From contig JAJFHK010000286.1 in NCBI GenBank assembly GCA_021775655.1, positions 1 to 6,437 of the forward strand: a stretch of DNA of 6,437 nt, read 5' to 3'. The position numbers and the translations under genes are program-made. Of the stretch, positions 1 to 6,193 are shown piece by piece. The first letter of the stretch is position 1. Each line of letters begins with the position of its first letter. The notes under the pieces were generated by a model. The model was not told the origin of the DNA. It searched no databases and saw only the letters and a program-made list of their open reading frames with translations. This DNA comes from Filomicrobium sp. GTDB taxonomy: Bacteria > Pseudomonadota > Alphaproteobacteria > Rhizobiales > Hyphomicrobiaceae.

Positions 1-37
1 TCGCACCCGTAATCAGCGCAACGCGCCGTTCAGCCAT
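1..37 (-). CDS. gmd: N-terminal fragment of SDR-family protein, probably GDP-mannose 4,6-dehydratase (partial)
   Basis: Only the first 12 codons are visible, read leftward from an ATG whose complement is at 35-37; they give MAERRVALITGA, and the gene continues past the left edge. The ALITG-x stretch is the first beta strand and start of the glycine-rich NAD(P)-binding loop of short-chain dehydrogenases, and this spacing from the start Met is typical of GDP-mannose 4,6-dehydratase, which begins close to VALITG-TGQDG. That enzyme makes GDP-4-keto-6-deoxymannose, the substrate of the GDP-L-fucose synthase encoded 45 nt upstream on the same strand, and the two genes are very often adjacent. A purine-rich AAGGGG lies upstream of the ATG. 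The family is inferred mostly from the neighbour: the visible residues alone fit any SDR protein, and the QDG signature lies outside the window. Confidence 0.6.
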   Translation of the reverse strand, partial: MAERRVALITGA

Positions 38-82
38 AATCCCAAGCCCCTTAATTTGCGACCGTAAAGTCAACAAGGTTGC

Positions 83-1036
83 CTATAGACGTAACTCCCC
101 CTGGTTGGCAAGAAACCACGAATACGTCGCCGTGAGACCTGTCTTAAGGTCGGTACCGGCATGCCAGCCAAGCCCGCTGATCCGACTCACATCCAATAGT
201 TTGCGTGGCGTGCCATCAGGCTTGCTGGCGTCAAACTCAAGCGCCCCCTTAAAGCCAACAACATCGCAAACCAGTTCGGCCAGTTCGCGGATTGTCAGGT
301 CATTACCAACACCAACGTTGATCGGCTCCGGCTCATCGTAATTCTCAGCCAGGAACAGGATGGCGTCCGCTAGATCGTCGACAAGGAGGAATTCGCGCCG
401 AACTGTGCCAGTGCCCCAGACTTCCATTGACGTCTGGCCTGCAACCTTGGCCTCGTGGGCCTTGCGCATCAAGGCCGGGATGACGTGCGAGCCGGAAAGG
501 CTGAAATTATCCCCAATTCCATAAAGGTTCGTCGGCATGGCCGAGATATATTTACAGCCATATTGCTTGCGGTAGGCCTGGGCCAGCTTGACGCCCGCAA
601 TCTTGGCAAGTGCGTACCACTCGTTCGTAGGCTCAAGCGGACCGGTTAGAAGTGCGTCCTCACTCATGGGCTGGGGCGCGAACTTGGGATAAATGCAACT
701 TGAGCCGAGAAATATGACGCGCTCGACACCGGCCCGGTAGGCTGCATCGATCAGGTTCGTCTCGATGACCAAATTATCGTAGATAAATTCAGCAGGGCGG
801 GTATCATTGGCTAGAATGCCGCCGACCTTCGCTGCGGCGATGATCATCACGTCAGACCGATTCGCAGTAACCCACTTTTTGACCGCAGCCTGATCGAGAA
901 GGTCCAATTCCGACCGGTCAGCGGTTAGGGTCTCTAGTCCTCGGTCGCGCAGGTGACGCATAATTGCCGCGCCGACCATTCCCCGATGACCCGCGACAAA
1001 GATCCGTTTGCCCTGTAGGTCGTAGAGCTTCGCCAT
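83..1036 (-). CDS. fcl: GDP-L-fucose synthase (GDP-4-keto-6-deoxymannose 3,5-epimerase-4-reductase)
   Basis: This cytoplasmic enzyme of the extended SDR family epimerises and reduces GDP-4-keto-6-deoxy-D-mannose with NADPH, giving GDP-L-fucose. The 317-residue product matches the usual length of about 310-325. Visible motifs are the nucleotide-binding loop AGHRGMVG (residues 15-22), the catalytic Ser and Cys in GSSCIYP (111-117), the Tyr141-x3-Lys145 pair in YALAK, and His184 in GSHVIPAL, which corresponds to the active-site His of the E. coli enzyme. The reading frame stays open 32 codons further upstream, but I chose the start at 1036. A strong GGGGGAG ribosome-binding site sits 4-5 nt before that ATG, and homologues begin just before the K-R-I-F-V-A-G strand. 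It is probably co-transcribed with the downstream gmd-like gene. The [12 protein letters not shown] block makes confusion with other epimerases unlikely. Confidence 0.96.
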   Translation of the reverse strand: MAKLYDLQGKRIFVAGHRGMVGAAIMRHLRDRGLETLTADRSELDLLDQAAVKKWVTANRSDVMIIAAAKVGGILANDTRPAEFIYDNLVIETNLIDAAYRAGVERVIFLGSSCIYPKFAPQPMSEDALLTGPLEPTNEWYALAKIAGVKLAQAYRKQYGCKYISAMPTNLYGIGDNFSLSGSHVIPALMRKAHEAKVAGQTSMEVWGTGTVRREFLLVDDLADAILFLAENYDEPEPINVGVGNDLTIRELAELVCDVVGFKGALEFDASKPDGTPRKLLDVSRISGLGWHAGTDLKTGLTATYSWFLANQGELRL

Positions 1037-1066
1037 AACTCCCCCTGTTTGTGAAACGGCGACCCT

Positions 1067-1094
1067 TCTATACAGGTTCACGTAGAATCGCCAA
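1067..1094 (-). promoter_or_regulatory. Candidate sigma-70-type promoter for fcl
   Basis: Read on the minus strand, a TTGGCG hexamer (complement at 1089-1094) is followed after 16 nt by TATAGA (complement at 1067-1072), with TG directly before the -10. Each hexamer matches the consensus at about four of six positions. Transcription would start near 1060, leaving a short leader of roughly 24 nt that carries the strong GGGGGAG ribosome-binding site of fcl. The match is modest and no experiment backs it. Its position just upstream of the chosen fcl start also argues against use of the upstream in-frame start at 1132. Confidence 0.35.
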
Positions 1095-1243
1095 ATCGAA
1101 CTTGCATGGCGGGCTTGCCGCGATAAGGTCATTCGCCCAATAGCAGCGCGCGCACAGCTGGCCCATTAGCATTGCGCATTGTCGCTGGGCAGTCGTACGT
1201 ACGGGCGCGCGGGGGCGCAATATCGATGAAGGTGGGTTACTCG

Positions 1244-1288
1244 ATGTCGGAATTCCAGCGCCGCAGCAATCGCGATACGCATGCGTGA
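1244..1288 (+). CDS. Possible 14-codon leader ORF coupled to the first sulfotransferase gene
   Basis: An ATG at 1244 is preceded by GAAGGTGGG (1228-1235) at 8 nt spacing, by far the best ribosome-binding site in this intergenic region. It opens a 14-residue frame, MSEFQRRSNRDTHA, that ends with TGA at 1286-1288. This stop overlaps the in-frame GTG at 1285 of the sulfotransferase and lies 2 nt before its ATG at 1291, which has no clear ribosome-binding site of its own. That arrangement is what translational coupling needs. I see no run of one amino acid that would suggest classical attenuation. It may be chance, or it may mark an older start of the sulfotransferase shifted out of frame. Confidence 0.3.
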   Translation: MSEFQRRSNRDTHA

Positions 1289-1290
1289 TC

Positions 1291-2055
1291 ATGTCTGAGA
1301 CACCGCATCAGGACTTACCAGGAGTGGCCAGCAAGCCTAGACGAGATCCGCAGGCTCAACGCCAGTACGATCCACGACGCCCCCTACTTTCGATCCATGT
1401 GCCCAAATGTGCCGGCACTGCTTTTCAGGATGTCTTGAGCATCTGGTTCGGATCGGGCCTTCGCAAACATTATGTGGACGAAAAGCGAAACCGCCCACCG
1501 GTTATTCATGATCTTGAGGCGCTTGCCGGCAAGCCGGTCTGTATCCACGGTCACTTTAACTATCGCCGCGGACACGGTGCGGAAACCTACTACCCGAATA
1601 TCGATCAGTTTATCACGATCGTCAGAGAGCCATTCGATCTTCACCTGTCGAACTATTTCTACGCAAAGCGGCTTCATTCGCAAGGACGATTGCGCCGCGC
1701 CGGTGGCTCACATCAGAGCCTGGCCAATATGGACCTCGAAACATATCTGACCACGCGACGCCGCTCCTTCCTGCCGAGCTTCTTTAGCCCCGACGTCACG
1801 CCAAAGAACTGCAATGAGCTGCTCATGGAACGTTATCTTTACGTCGGACTGTTCGAGGAAATCCAAACGAGTATCGATCAGCTCGCCGACCTCCTGGGCT
1901 TTGCAACGGTGAAAATTGAGCACGCCAACGCTGCACGCCGCAACGAGGACATTCCTCCCTTGGCCTATGAGCGCTTTCGCGAAGACAACGAACTCGCCTA
2001 CGCGATTTACGAACATGCCCAAAGGCAAATGCAGCGCGTTAGCGATCCAGGCTAG
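1291..2055 (+). CDS. PAPS-dependent sulfotransferase, 'HVPKCAGT' type (Sulfotransfer_2-like)
   Basis: This 254-residue protein probably transfers a sulfuryl group from 3'-phosphoadenylyl sulfate (PAPS) to a sugar hydroxyl. The 5'-phosphosulfate loop is SIHVPKCAGTAF (residues 34-45), with the Lys39 and Gly-Thr expected in the carbohydrate sulfotransferase family that includes heparan 2-O-sulfotransferases. A CIHGHF segment (84-89) matches the conserved His region after it. IVREPFDLHLSNYF (110-123) carries the 3'-phosphate-binding Arg112-x7-Ser120. No signal peptide or membrane segment is visible, so it is probably cytoplasmic; the first 30 residues are polar and rich in Pro, Arg and Gln. An in-frame GTG at 1285 is an alternative start. 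It is the first gene of a unit with a glycosyltransferase 6 nt downstream, so a glycan is the likely acceptor. The exact acceptor cannot be read from the sequence. Confidence 0.85.
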   Translation: MSETPHQDLPGVASKPRRDPQAQRQYDPRRPLLSIHVPKCAGTAFQDVLSIWFGSGLRKHYVDEKRNRPPVIHDLEALAGKPVCIHGHFNYRRGHGAETYYPNIDQFITIVREPFDLHLSNYFYAKRLHSQGRLRRAGGSHQSLANMDLETYLTTRRRSFLPSFFSPDVTPKNCNELLMERYLYVGLFEEIQTSIDQLADLLGFATVKIEHANAARRNEDIPPLAYERFREDNELAYAIYEHAQRQMQRVSDPG

Positions 2056-2061
2056 TGTGCG

Positions 2062-2943
2062 ATGCGGATCTCGGTTTTCATTACGTCTTACAATCAGTGT
2101 GACCTGCTCAAAGAAGCAGTCGACAGCGTCCTTGCCCAGACACGGCCGGCTTCGCAGATCGTGATCGTAGACGACGCTTCGAGCGATGGCTCGCGCGAGC
2201 TGATTGGATCGCTTGCGCGAGAGCATCCGGGCCTGATCACTCCGGTTCTGCGCGAACGGAATGCCGGCGTGGCACAGGCGCGTATCGATGCGTTGCAGGC
2301 GGTCACGGGTGATTTGGTCACGTATGTTGATGGAGACGACCGTTTCCTGACGCACAAACTCGAAGCCGAGGCCGCGGCGCTTGAAGCATCGCCCGATGCC
2401 GGGATCGCGTTTTCCAACAACCGCTACATGAGCGAAGATTGGTCGGAAGAGGTGCACACTTGGATTGTAGATGAACCCGTGCCGCACGGAGACGTTTTCG
2501 TTGAAACCATCACAAGGCGCTTCCCGCGGCGAAGCCTGTTTCGGATGGAGATTGTGCGATACCCGGCATGGAAGCTGATAGGGTTTCACGACCCAGCCCT
2601 CAAAATCTACGAGGACTTCGACATGCGGATCCGGCTGACGAAGAAGCTTCGTGCTGTCTACGTCGACACTGTGACCGCCGAAATCCGAACGCACGGCATT
2701 GGTCTTTCGAGTTCGCCTAACTTGACACATCTCACCTGTCTTCGACATCTGGCCGCAAAGAACGCTCACCTGCTCGATGACCTCCCACCTGAACGCGCTC
2801 GTGAAGCTAAAGCCGAACTTGGGGGCTGGATCGCCCGCATAGCGGCGCGTGGATCATTAGCAGCATTGCGCAGGGGTACTGTGGGCGAAGCGACTTCGCT
2901 CGCAACCAGCGCAGCTCTTATGGCATTCGGGAGAATTCGTTGA
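2062..2943 (+). CDS. Family 2 glycosyltransferase (GT-A fold)
   Basis: The 293-residue protein is an inverting GT2-type transferase that should move a sugar from a nucleotide sugar to a growing glycan at the cytoplasmic membrane face. The N-terminal strand ISVFITSYNQ (residues 3-12), the VDDASSDGS motif (36-44) that binds the nucleotide, the metal-binding YVDGDD (88-93, DxDD) and a later YEDFDMRIRL (183-192), whose Glu-Asp supplies the usual catalytic acid/base region, appear in the standard order. There is no membrane helix. It lies between two sulfotransferase genes, 6 nt after the first and overlapping the second by one base (TGATG), so the three are very probably translated as a coupled unit. 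Donor and acceptor are unknown. GDP-fucose from the neighbouring divergent genes is possible, though many fucosyltransferases belong to other families. Confidence 0.9.
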   Translation: MRISVFITSYNQCDLLKEAVDSVLAQTRPASQIVIVDDASSDGSRELIGSLAREHPGLITPVLRERNAGVAQARIDALQAVTGDLVTYVDGDDRFLTHKLEAEAAALEASPDAGIAFSNNRYMSEDWSEEVHTWIVDEPVPHGDVFVETITRRFPRRSLFRMEIVRYPAWKLIGFHDPALKIYEDFDMRIRLTKKLRAVYVDTVTAEIRTHGIGLSSSPNLTHLTCLRHLAAKNAHLLDDLPPERAREAKAELGGWIARIAARGSLAALRRGTVGEATSLATSAALMAFGRIR

Positions 2944-3932
2944 TGCCTTCGACCCTGCGCCCGATTTTCCTATTGTCACTTCCGCGCTCCGGCTCGACGC
3001 TTCTGCAGAAACTTCTCGCCACAAATCCACAGATCGCGACTGCAAACGAGGCTTGGATCGCACTTCCTTTTGCCTACATGCGTAGCACGCACGGACTCGC
3101 CGCCGAGTATTGGCAGGATACCTGTGCTGAGGCCCTTGAAGACGTTACGAACCAACTTCCTGGCGGCGAAGCCGAATTCAAGCGGCTTTCAGCGGACTTC
3201 ATCCGCGGCGTTTATTCGGGAATCGCGGCCGACAAGGAAGCTACCTACTTTCTCGATAAGACGCCGCGCTACTACTTGATTGCGGATTTTCTAGCAGACA
3301 CATTTCCTGATGCCCGCTTTATCTTCCTCTTTCGCCATCCACTCGATGTGATGAGTTCGATCCTGCGCAGCTGGCACAAGGATACGTTCTCACCGCATTT
3401 GCGTTCCAATGCAGTCGATCTTTGGCGCGGGCCGGAATGTCTTGCGACTGCGAGTACGCGGCTGGCGGACAGGGGTATTCGCGTCGACTATGAGAAACTG
3501 GTGATCGATCCAGAGGCTGTAGTCGCACGGCTCGGAGAATTCCTGGAGTTGGATTTTCCGGACGACGTTGTGCGTCGAGCAGGGAGTGTGGAACTGGACG
3601 GACGAATGGGCGATCCGGATGGAGGGCGCAAGTACGATGGTGTCGGAAAAAGTTCTGTTGGCACCTGGCAGCATTTCGTGAAAAACCCTTACCGGCAATC
3701 CTTCCTACGCCGCTATGTCCGTGATCTGCCAGATCACGTGCTGAATGCTTATGGTCTGGATCGCGAAGCGACACTTACGCAGCTTGCAGCCGCGCCGACC
3801 TCATTCCACGGATTGGCAAGAGACGTCGCCGGAATCAACTGGCTTTATCTTTCGATGTGGCTGCACTGGATTCATCAGCGGCCCGGCCTGAGAGCGATGC
3901 CACCGCGCGTCGATCGAAGCCAGCTTGGCTGA
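2943..3932 (+). CDS. PAPS-dependent sulfotransferase, 'LPRSGSTLL' type (Sulfotransfer_3-like)
   Basis: This 329-residue protein is a second sulfotransferase, of a different subfamily from the one at 1291. The PAPS 5'-phosphosulfate loop is SLPRSGSTLLQ (residues 12-22), close to the N-terminus. DKTPRY (105-110) and FIFLFRHPLDVMSS (126-139), with Arg131-x7-Ser139, form the 3'-phosphate-binding region. A GKSSVGTW segment further on resembles the C-terminal PAPS-contact region. No signal peptide is seen. The ATG at 2943 is preferred over the TTG three bases earlier, because GGGAGA (2929-2934) is an ideal ribosome-binding site 8 nt upstream and the ATG overlaps the glycosyltransferase stop as TGATG. 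Context suggests a sugar acceptor. Relatives of this family also act on lipids, peptides and small molecules, so the substrate stays open. Confidence 0.88.
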   Translation: MPSTLRPIFLLSLPRSGSTLLQKLLATNPQIATANEAWIALPFAYMRSTHGLAAEYWQDTCAEALEDVTNQLPGGEAEFKRLSADFIRGVYSGIAADKEATYFLDKTPRYYLIADFLADTFPDARFIFLFRHPLDVMSSILRSWHKDTFSPHLRSNAVDLWRGPECLATASTRLADRGIRVDYEKLVIDPEAVVARLGEFLELDFPDDVVRRAGSVELDGRMGDPDGGRKYDGVGKSSVGTWQHFVKNPYRQSFLRRYVRDLPDHVLNAYGLDREATLTQLAAAPTSFHGLARDVAGINWLYLSMWLHWIHQRPGLRAMPPRVDRSQLG

Positions 3933-4033
3933 ATGGTCCTTAGAGATGGACCCGAAGTCCAATTCGAGCAGGCAGCAATTGGTGCCAACTTTGTCGAGCC
4001 AAATAGCAAGCAGCGCAAGGCACATGCCGATCG

Positions 4034-4062
4034 TTGCAACACCAGCAGCACAAGACTACGAT
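4034..4062 (+). promoter_or_regulatory. Candidate promoter for the methyltransferase gene
   Basis: TTGCAA (4034-4039) is followed after exactly 17 nt by TACGAT (4057-4062), each matching the sigma-70 consensus at four of six positions. It sits about 75 nt upstream of the methyltransferase ATG, in the 204-nt gap after the sulfotransferase unit, where a new transcription start would be expected. The -35 lies within an 8-bp GTTGCAAC palindrome (4033-4040). It is a moderate match only, and readthrough from the upstream unit is also possible. Confidence 0.3.
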
Positions 4063-4136
4063 CGCCCCGCCGTATGAGTACTGTGAGTCCCGAAGACTGT
4101 TAAGTTCCGTCTAGGCGCATGAAACGAGTGGAATGA

Positions 4137-4961
4137 ATGACCAAAAAAGACGGCTGCTCGGAACTGCACGGACAGGAATCTCCCAACTACAGCTATGTAA
4201 TTAAGCGTGCGATAGAACTAGCACCGTGCGAGAAGCCGCGCGTGCTTGACTATGGCTGCGGCACCGGAACGCTCGTCGCCATGGCACGCCTTGAGGGCAA
4301 CGACTTCTATGGCGCAGACACGTTTGGCACTGGCTATGCGGCTTGGGAAGATCAAGTTTCCGAAGGCGCAGAGGGCGCGATAATGCGCATTGAGAATGGT
4401 CGTATGGACGTTCCCGACGAACACTTTGATGTCGTTGTTTCCAACCAGGTTTTTGAACACATTGACGACCCTCCGGTTGCACTCACCGAAATTGCCAGGG
4501 TGTTGAAACCCGGTGGCGTTTTTATCGCTCTATTCCCTGCACGCGATGTCTGGTTCGAAGGTCACGTGGGACTATATTTTGTGCATTGGCTGTCAGCATG
4601 GCCGGGTTTGCAATTCACGTTCATGAAGAATGCACGCCGACTGGGATTCGGTTATTACGTCGGCAACCGAGACCCCGATGAATGGGCACGTGTCCGCCAA
4701 AAGATGCTCGATGATGTGGTTTTCTATCACAGCCCTCGCGATATCAGGAAATGGTGGCGGGAAGTATTCGGCACGGAGCCTCGATCCGACGCGGTGGACT
4801 ACATGCTTCACCGCATCCAACAGAGCCGGCTCAAATCATATGCGGGGATCGCAAGCTCCGCGCTTTTGTCGCCACTCCTGGCATTCGTATGCCGCGTCCG
4901 CGCCGGAAAAGTGCTTGTCATCAGCAAACCTGATATCAACAAAAATCATCTCGAAGCTTAA
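4137..4961 (+). CDS. Class I SAM-dependent methyltransferase (Methyltransf_11-like)
   Basis: The 274-residue protein has a Rossmann-type methyltransferase core. Motif I is VLDYGCGTG (residues 36-44), the acidic residue ending strand 2 is Asp61 in YGADTFG, motif IV-like FDVVVSNQVFEHIDDP spans 97-112, and ARVLKPGG (120-127) is the standard post-II segment. After the core come an aromatic stretch at 139-156 and a short hydrophobic C-terminal segment at about 236-252 that might contact the membrane. In a polysaccharide locus such an enzyme most often O-methylates a sugar or caps a chain end, but the acceptor cannot be deduced. The ATG at 4137 follows a weak GAGTGGA at only 4 nt spacing, and an in-frame TGA lies directly before it, so no longer start in this frame is possible. 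The gene converges with the glycosyltransferase at 4970, leaving 8 nt between stops. Confidence 0.88.
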   Translation: MTKKDGCSELHGQESPNYSYVIKRAIELAPCEKPRVLDYGCGTGTLVAMARLEGNDFYGADTFGTGYAAWEDQVSEGAEGAIMRIENGRMDVPDEHFDVVVSNQVFEHIDDPPVALTEIARVLKPGGVFIALFPARDVWFEGHVGLYFVHWLSAWPGLQFTFMKNARRLGFGYYVGNRDPDEWARVRQKMLDDVVFYHSPRDIRKWWREVFGTEPRSDAVDYMLHRIQQSRLKSYAGIASSALLSPLLAFVCRVRAGKVLVISKPDINKNHLEA

Positions 4962-4969
4962 CGGGACTC

Positions 4970-5917
4970 TTAATTGCTCGCATGAGTCTGATCAGCACCG
5001 GCGGTGCTCGAGAGCTTTTCGTAAAGCTCACGCACTTCAGTGGGCACGTTGTCAATTCTTTCCCAGTGATCGGCGATGGCGGGCCGAAAGCGCGGCTTCA
5101 GCAAGAGTGACTTCATGAGATGATAAAGTGAGCCGGCCCGATCGCGCTCAAACATTGAAGCCGCAGTCAGCTCAAGCTCAAGATAACTCTCAACGGTCTT
5201 TCGATCAGCGCCCGATAGGGCCTGTTTGTATTCCGTTTGCAGGACTTTTCTGATCAGGTCTGTTGCCTCTGCGACCGGCTTCATACGGGAACCGCTGGAG
5301 GGTGCGATTACTGCGCCGGCCTCGCGAACAACGCATAGTCTTCCAACGTCGAACGCGAAGCGGAGCATCCACTCGTAGTCTTCCAATCGCCGCAGGCGAC
5401 TATCCAGCGGACCCGATCGTTCAAAAACGGATTTGTGTGCGAACAACGTTGTGCCGGGGCACATCCAACAGCCGCTCGCGAAGCCGCTCACCGAATATGC
5501 TTCGCGCGGAATGCGCAGCTCTAATTGTCCATCCAAACGGTTCGGCATATAAAATGAGCAGGCCAAGACCAATCTTGATCGATCGAAGCTGCGTTCCAGT
5601 TCCTCAGCCAAGTTCAGTTGATTGAGCAGTTTGTTCGGCAGCCAGGCATCGTCGGAATCGAGAAAGGCGATGTAATCTCCGCGACTAGCTACTATTCCAG
5701 CGTTGCGGGCACCGGCAGCGCCGGAGTTTTCATGCAGTCTAAGAAGGCTTAAGTTGGCGAACCCGCCGGGTTGGATAATCGGTTCTGGCGAGGCATCGTC
5801 GACGATGATGATTTCCAGTTCGCAACCGTCGGGAAGTAATTGCTGAGCTGCGGATTGCACGGCGAGTGCGAGCGTTTTCTGACGACCGAACGCCGGAATA
5901 ATCACACTCACCAACAT
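4970..5917 (-). CDS. Family 2 glycosyltransferase (GT-A fold)
   Basis: This 315-residue protein has the GT2 hallmarks: VSVIIPAFGR at residues 3-12, IVDDASP (38-44) for nucleotide binding, GAAGARNAGI (66-75), which is the classic ARN-G block, FLDSDDAWLP (85-94) with the metal-binding DxDD, and RLEDYEWMLRFA (177-188) with the Glu-Asp of the catalytic region. A Cys-containing SGCWMCPGT (148-156) lies in the acceptor-side half. There is no membrane helix, so it is a soluble or peripheral transferase. The motif set is nearer to EpsH/WaaE-like GT2 enzymes than to the transferase at 2062, so the two are probably not recent duplicates. It is read away from the AT-rich intergenic region to its right. 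The ribosome-binding site is weak (GGGAT about 10 nt before the ATG). Donor and acceptor are unknown. Confidence 0.92.
   Translation of the reverse strand: MLVSVIIPAFGRQKTLALAVQSAAQQLLPDGCELEIIIVDDASPEPIIQPGGFANLSLLRLHENSGAAGARNAGIVASRGDYIAFLDSDDAWLPNKLLNQLNLAEELERSFDRSRLVLACSFYMPNRLDGQLELRIPREAYSVSGFASGCWMCPGTTLFAHKSVFERSGPLDSRLRRLEDYEWMLRFAFDVGRLCVVREAGAVIAPSSGSRMKPVAEATDLIRKVLQTEYKQALSGADRKTVESYLELELTAASMFERDRAGSLYHLMKSLLLKPRFRPAIADHWERIDNVPTEVRELYEKLSSTAGADQTHASN
4994..5019 (+). terminator. Possible terminator of the methyltransferase transcript
   Basis: On the plus strand, AGCACC-GGC-GGTGCT (4994-5008) forms a perfect 6-bp GC-rich hairpin with a 3-nt loop. It is followed by a small GCTC-GA-GAGC dyad and TTTT at 5016-5019. 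It begins about 33 nt after the methyltransferase stop, inside the last codons of the convergent glycosyltransferase. With only 8 nt between the two stops, a terminator must overlap coding sequence. The T-run is short and not directly adjacent to the first stem, so this is tentative. Confidence 0.25.
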
Positions 5918-6128
5918 GCCAGGTATCCCATCTTACAGACCGTGACTTCTGCTCTCGTGACTACTAGCGTCCATGAGCCGTTTCAACATGAATTGCCGCA
6001 ATGAGCCTGCGCTTTGCAATAAGACTCATGGAATCAAAATCACCAGCCTTTATTGCTTAAATATAACCCTATTATTCGCCCATAGTTATTTCACTTTCTT
6101 CTTTTGATGTTTAGAATTCAGACGCAAG

Positions 6129-6144
6129 TTAACCTTTGGTTAAC
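6129..6144 (+). promoter_or_regulatory. Putative CtrA-binding box TTAA-N7-TTAAC
   Basis: TTAACCTTTGGTTAAC matches the full alphaproteobacterial CtrA consensus (TTAA-N7-TTAAC) with exact spacing. A third, imperfect half site TTAC (6151-6154) follows after another 7 nt, giving three half sites at 11-bp intervals. CtrA is the cell-cycle response regulator that controls polarity, motility and, in several species, envelope and capsule genes. The box lies about 100 nt before the HTH gene and about 210 nt before the divergent glycosyltransferase. If the organism is not an alphaproteobacterium, the call falls and only the palindrome remains. Confidence 0.55.
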
Positions 6145-6149
6145 CAAAG
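6134..6149. repeat. 16-bp perfect palindrome, candidate operator
   Basis: CTTTGGTTAACCAAAG is self-complementary over all 16 bases and centred on GTTAAC. Allowing one mismatched pair, the symmetry extends three more base pairs on each side (6130-6153). It overlaps the right half of the CtrA-like box. A dyad of this size in an AT-rich divergent promoter region is a typical binding site for a dimeric regulator, and the adjacent HTH protein is one candidate. Confidence 0.5.
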
Positions 6150-6193
6150 TTTACGATAACTAAATGCTCCATATCACTTAGTTTTTCTGCATT

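Noticed and set aside
92..1047. Exact 12-mer TAACTCCCCCTG at both ends of fcl (92-103 and 1036-1047)
   Set aside because: About one exact 12-mer repeat is expected by chance in a window of this size. At the right end it is the fcl ribosome-binding site, and at the left end it encodes the last residues of the protein, too far from the gmd start to serve it.
1037..1132. In-frame 32-codon N-terminal extension of GDP-L-fucose synthase
   Set aside because: The internal ATG at 1036 has a strong GGGGGAG ribosome-binding site and matches the start of the family; the extension overlaps the candidate promoter and has no family counterpart.
1194..1203. CGTACGTACG palindrome in the divergent intergenic region
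   Set aside because: Ten bases of simple alternating symmetry with no spacing to a promoter element that I could support.
1708..2769. Long open frame of 353 codons on the minus strand
   Set aside because: It lies antisense to the first sulfotransferase and the GT2 gene, whose motifs are unambiguous; its product shows no family motif and spans two genes, as expected for a shadow frame in GC-rich DNA.
4119..4136. Five-codon ORF (MKRVE) ending directly before the methyltransferase ATG
   Set aside because: No good ribosome-binding site and too short to separate from chance; mentioned only because its stop sets the limit for the methyltransferase start.
5973..6107. 44-codon plus-strand ORF in the AT-rich intergenic region
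   Set aside because: No ribosome-binding site, codon use unlike the flanking genes, and no recognisable motif.
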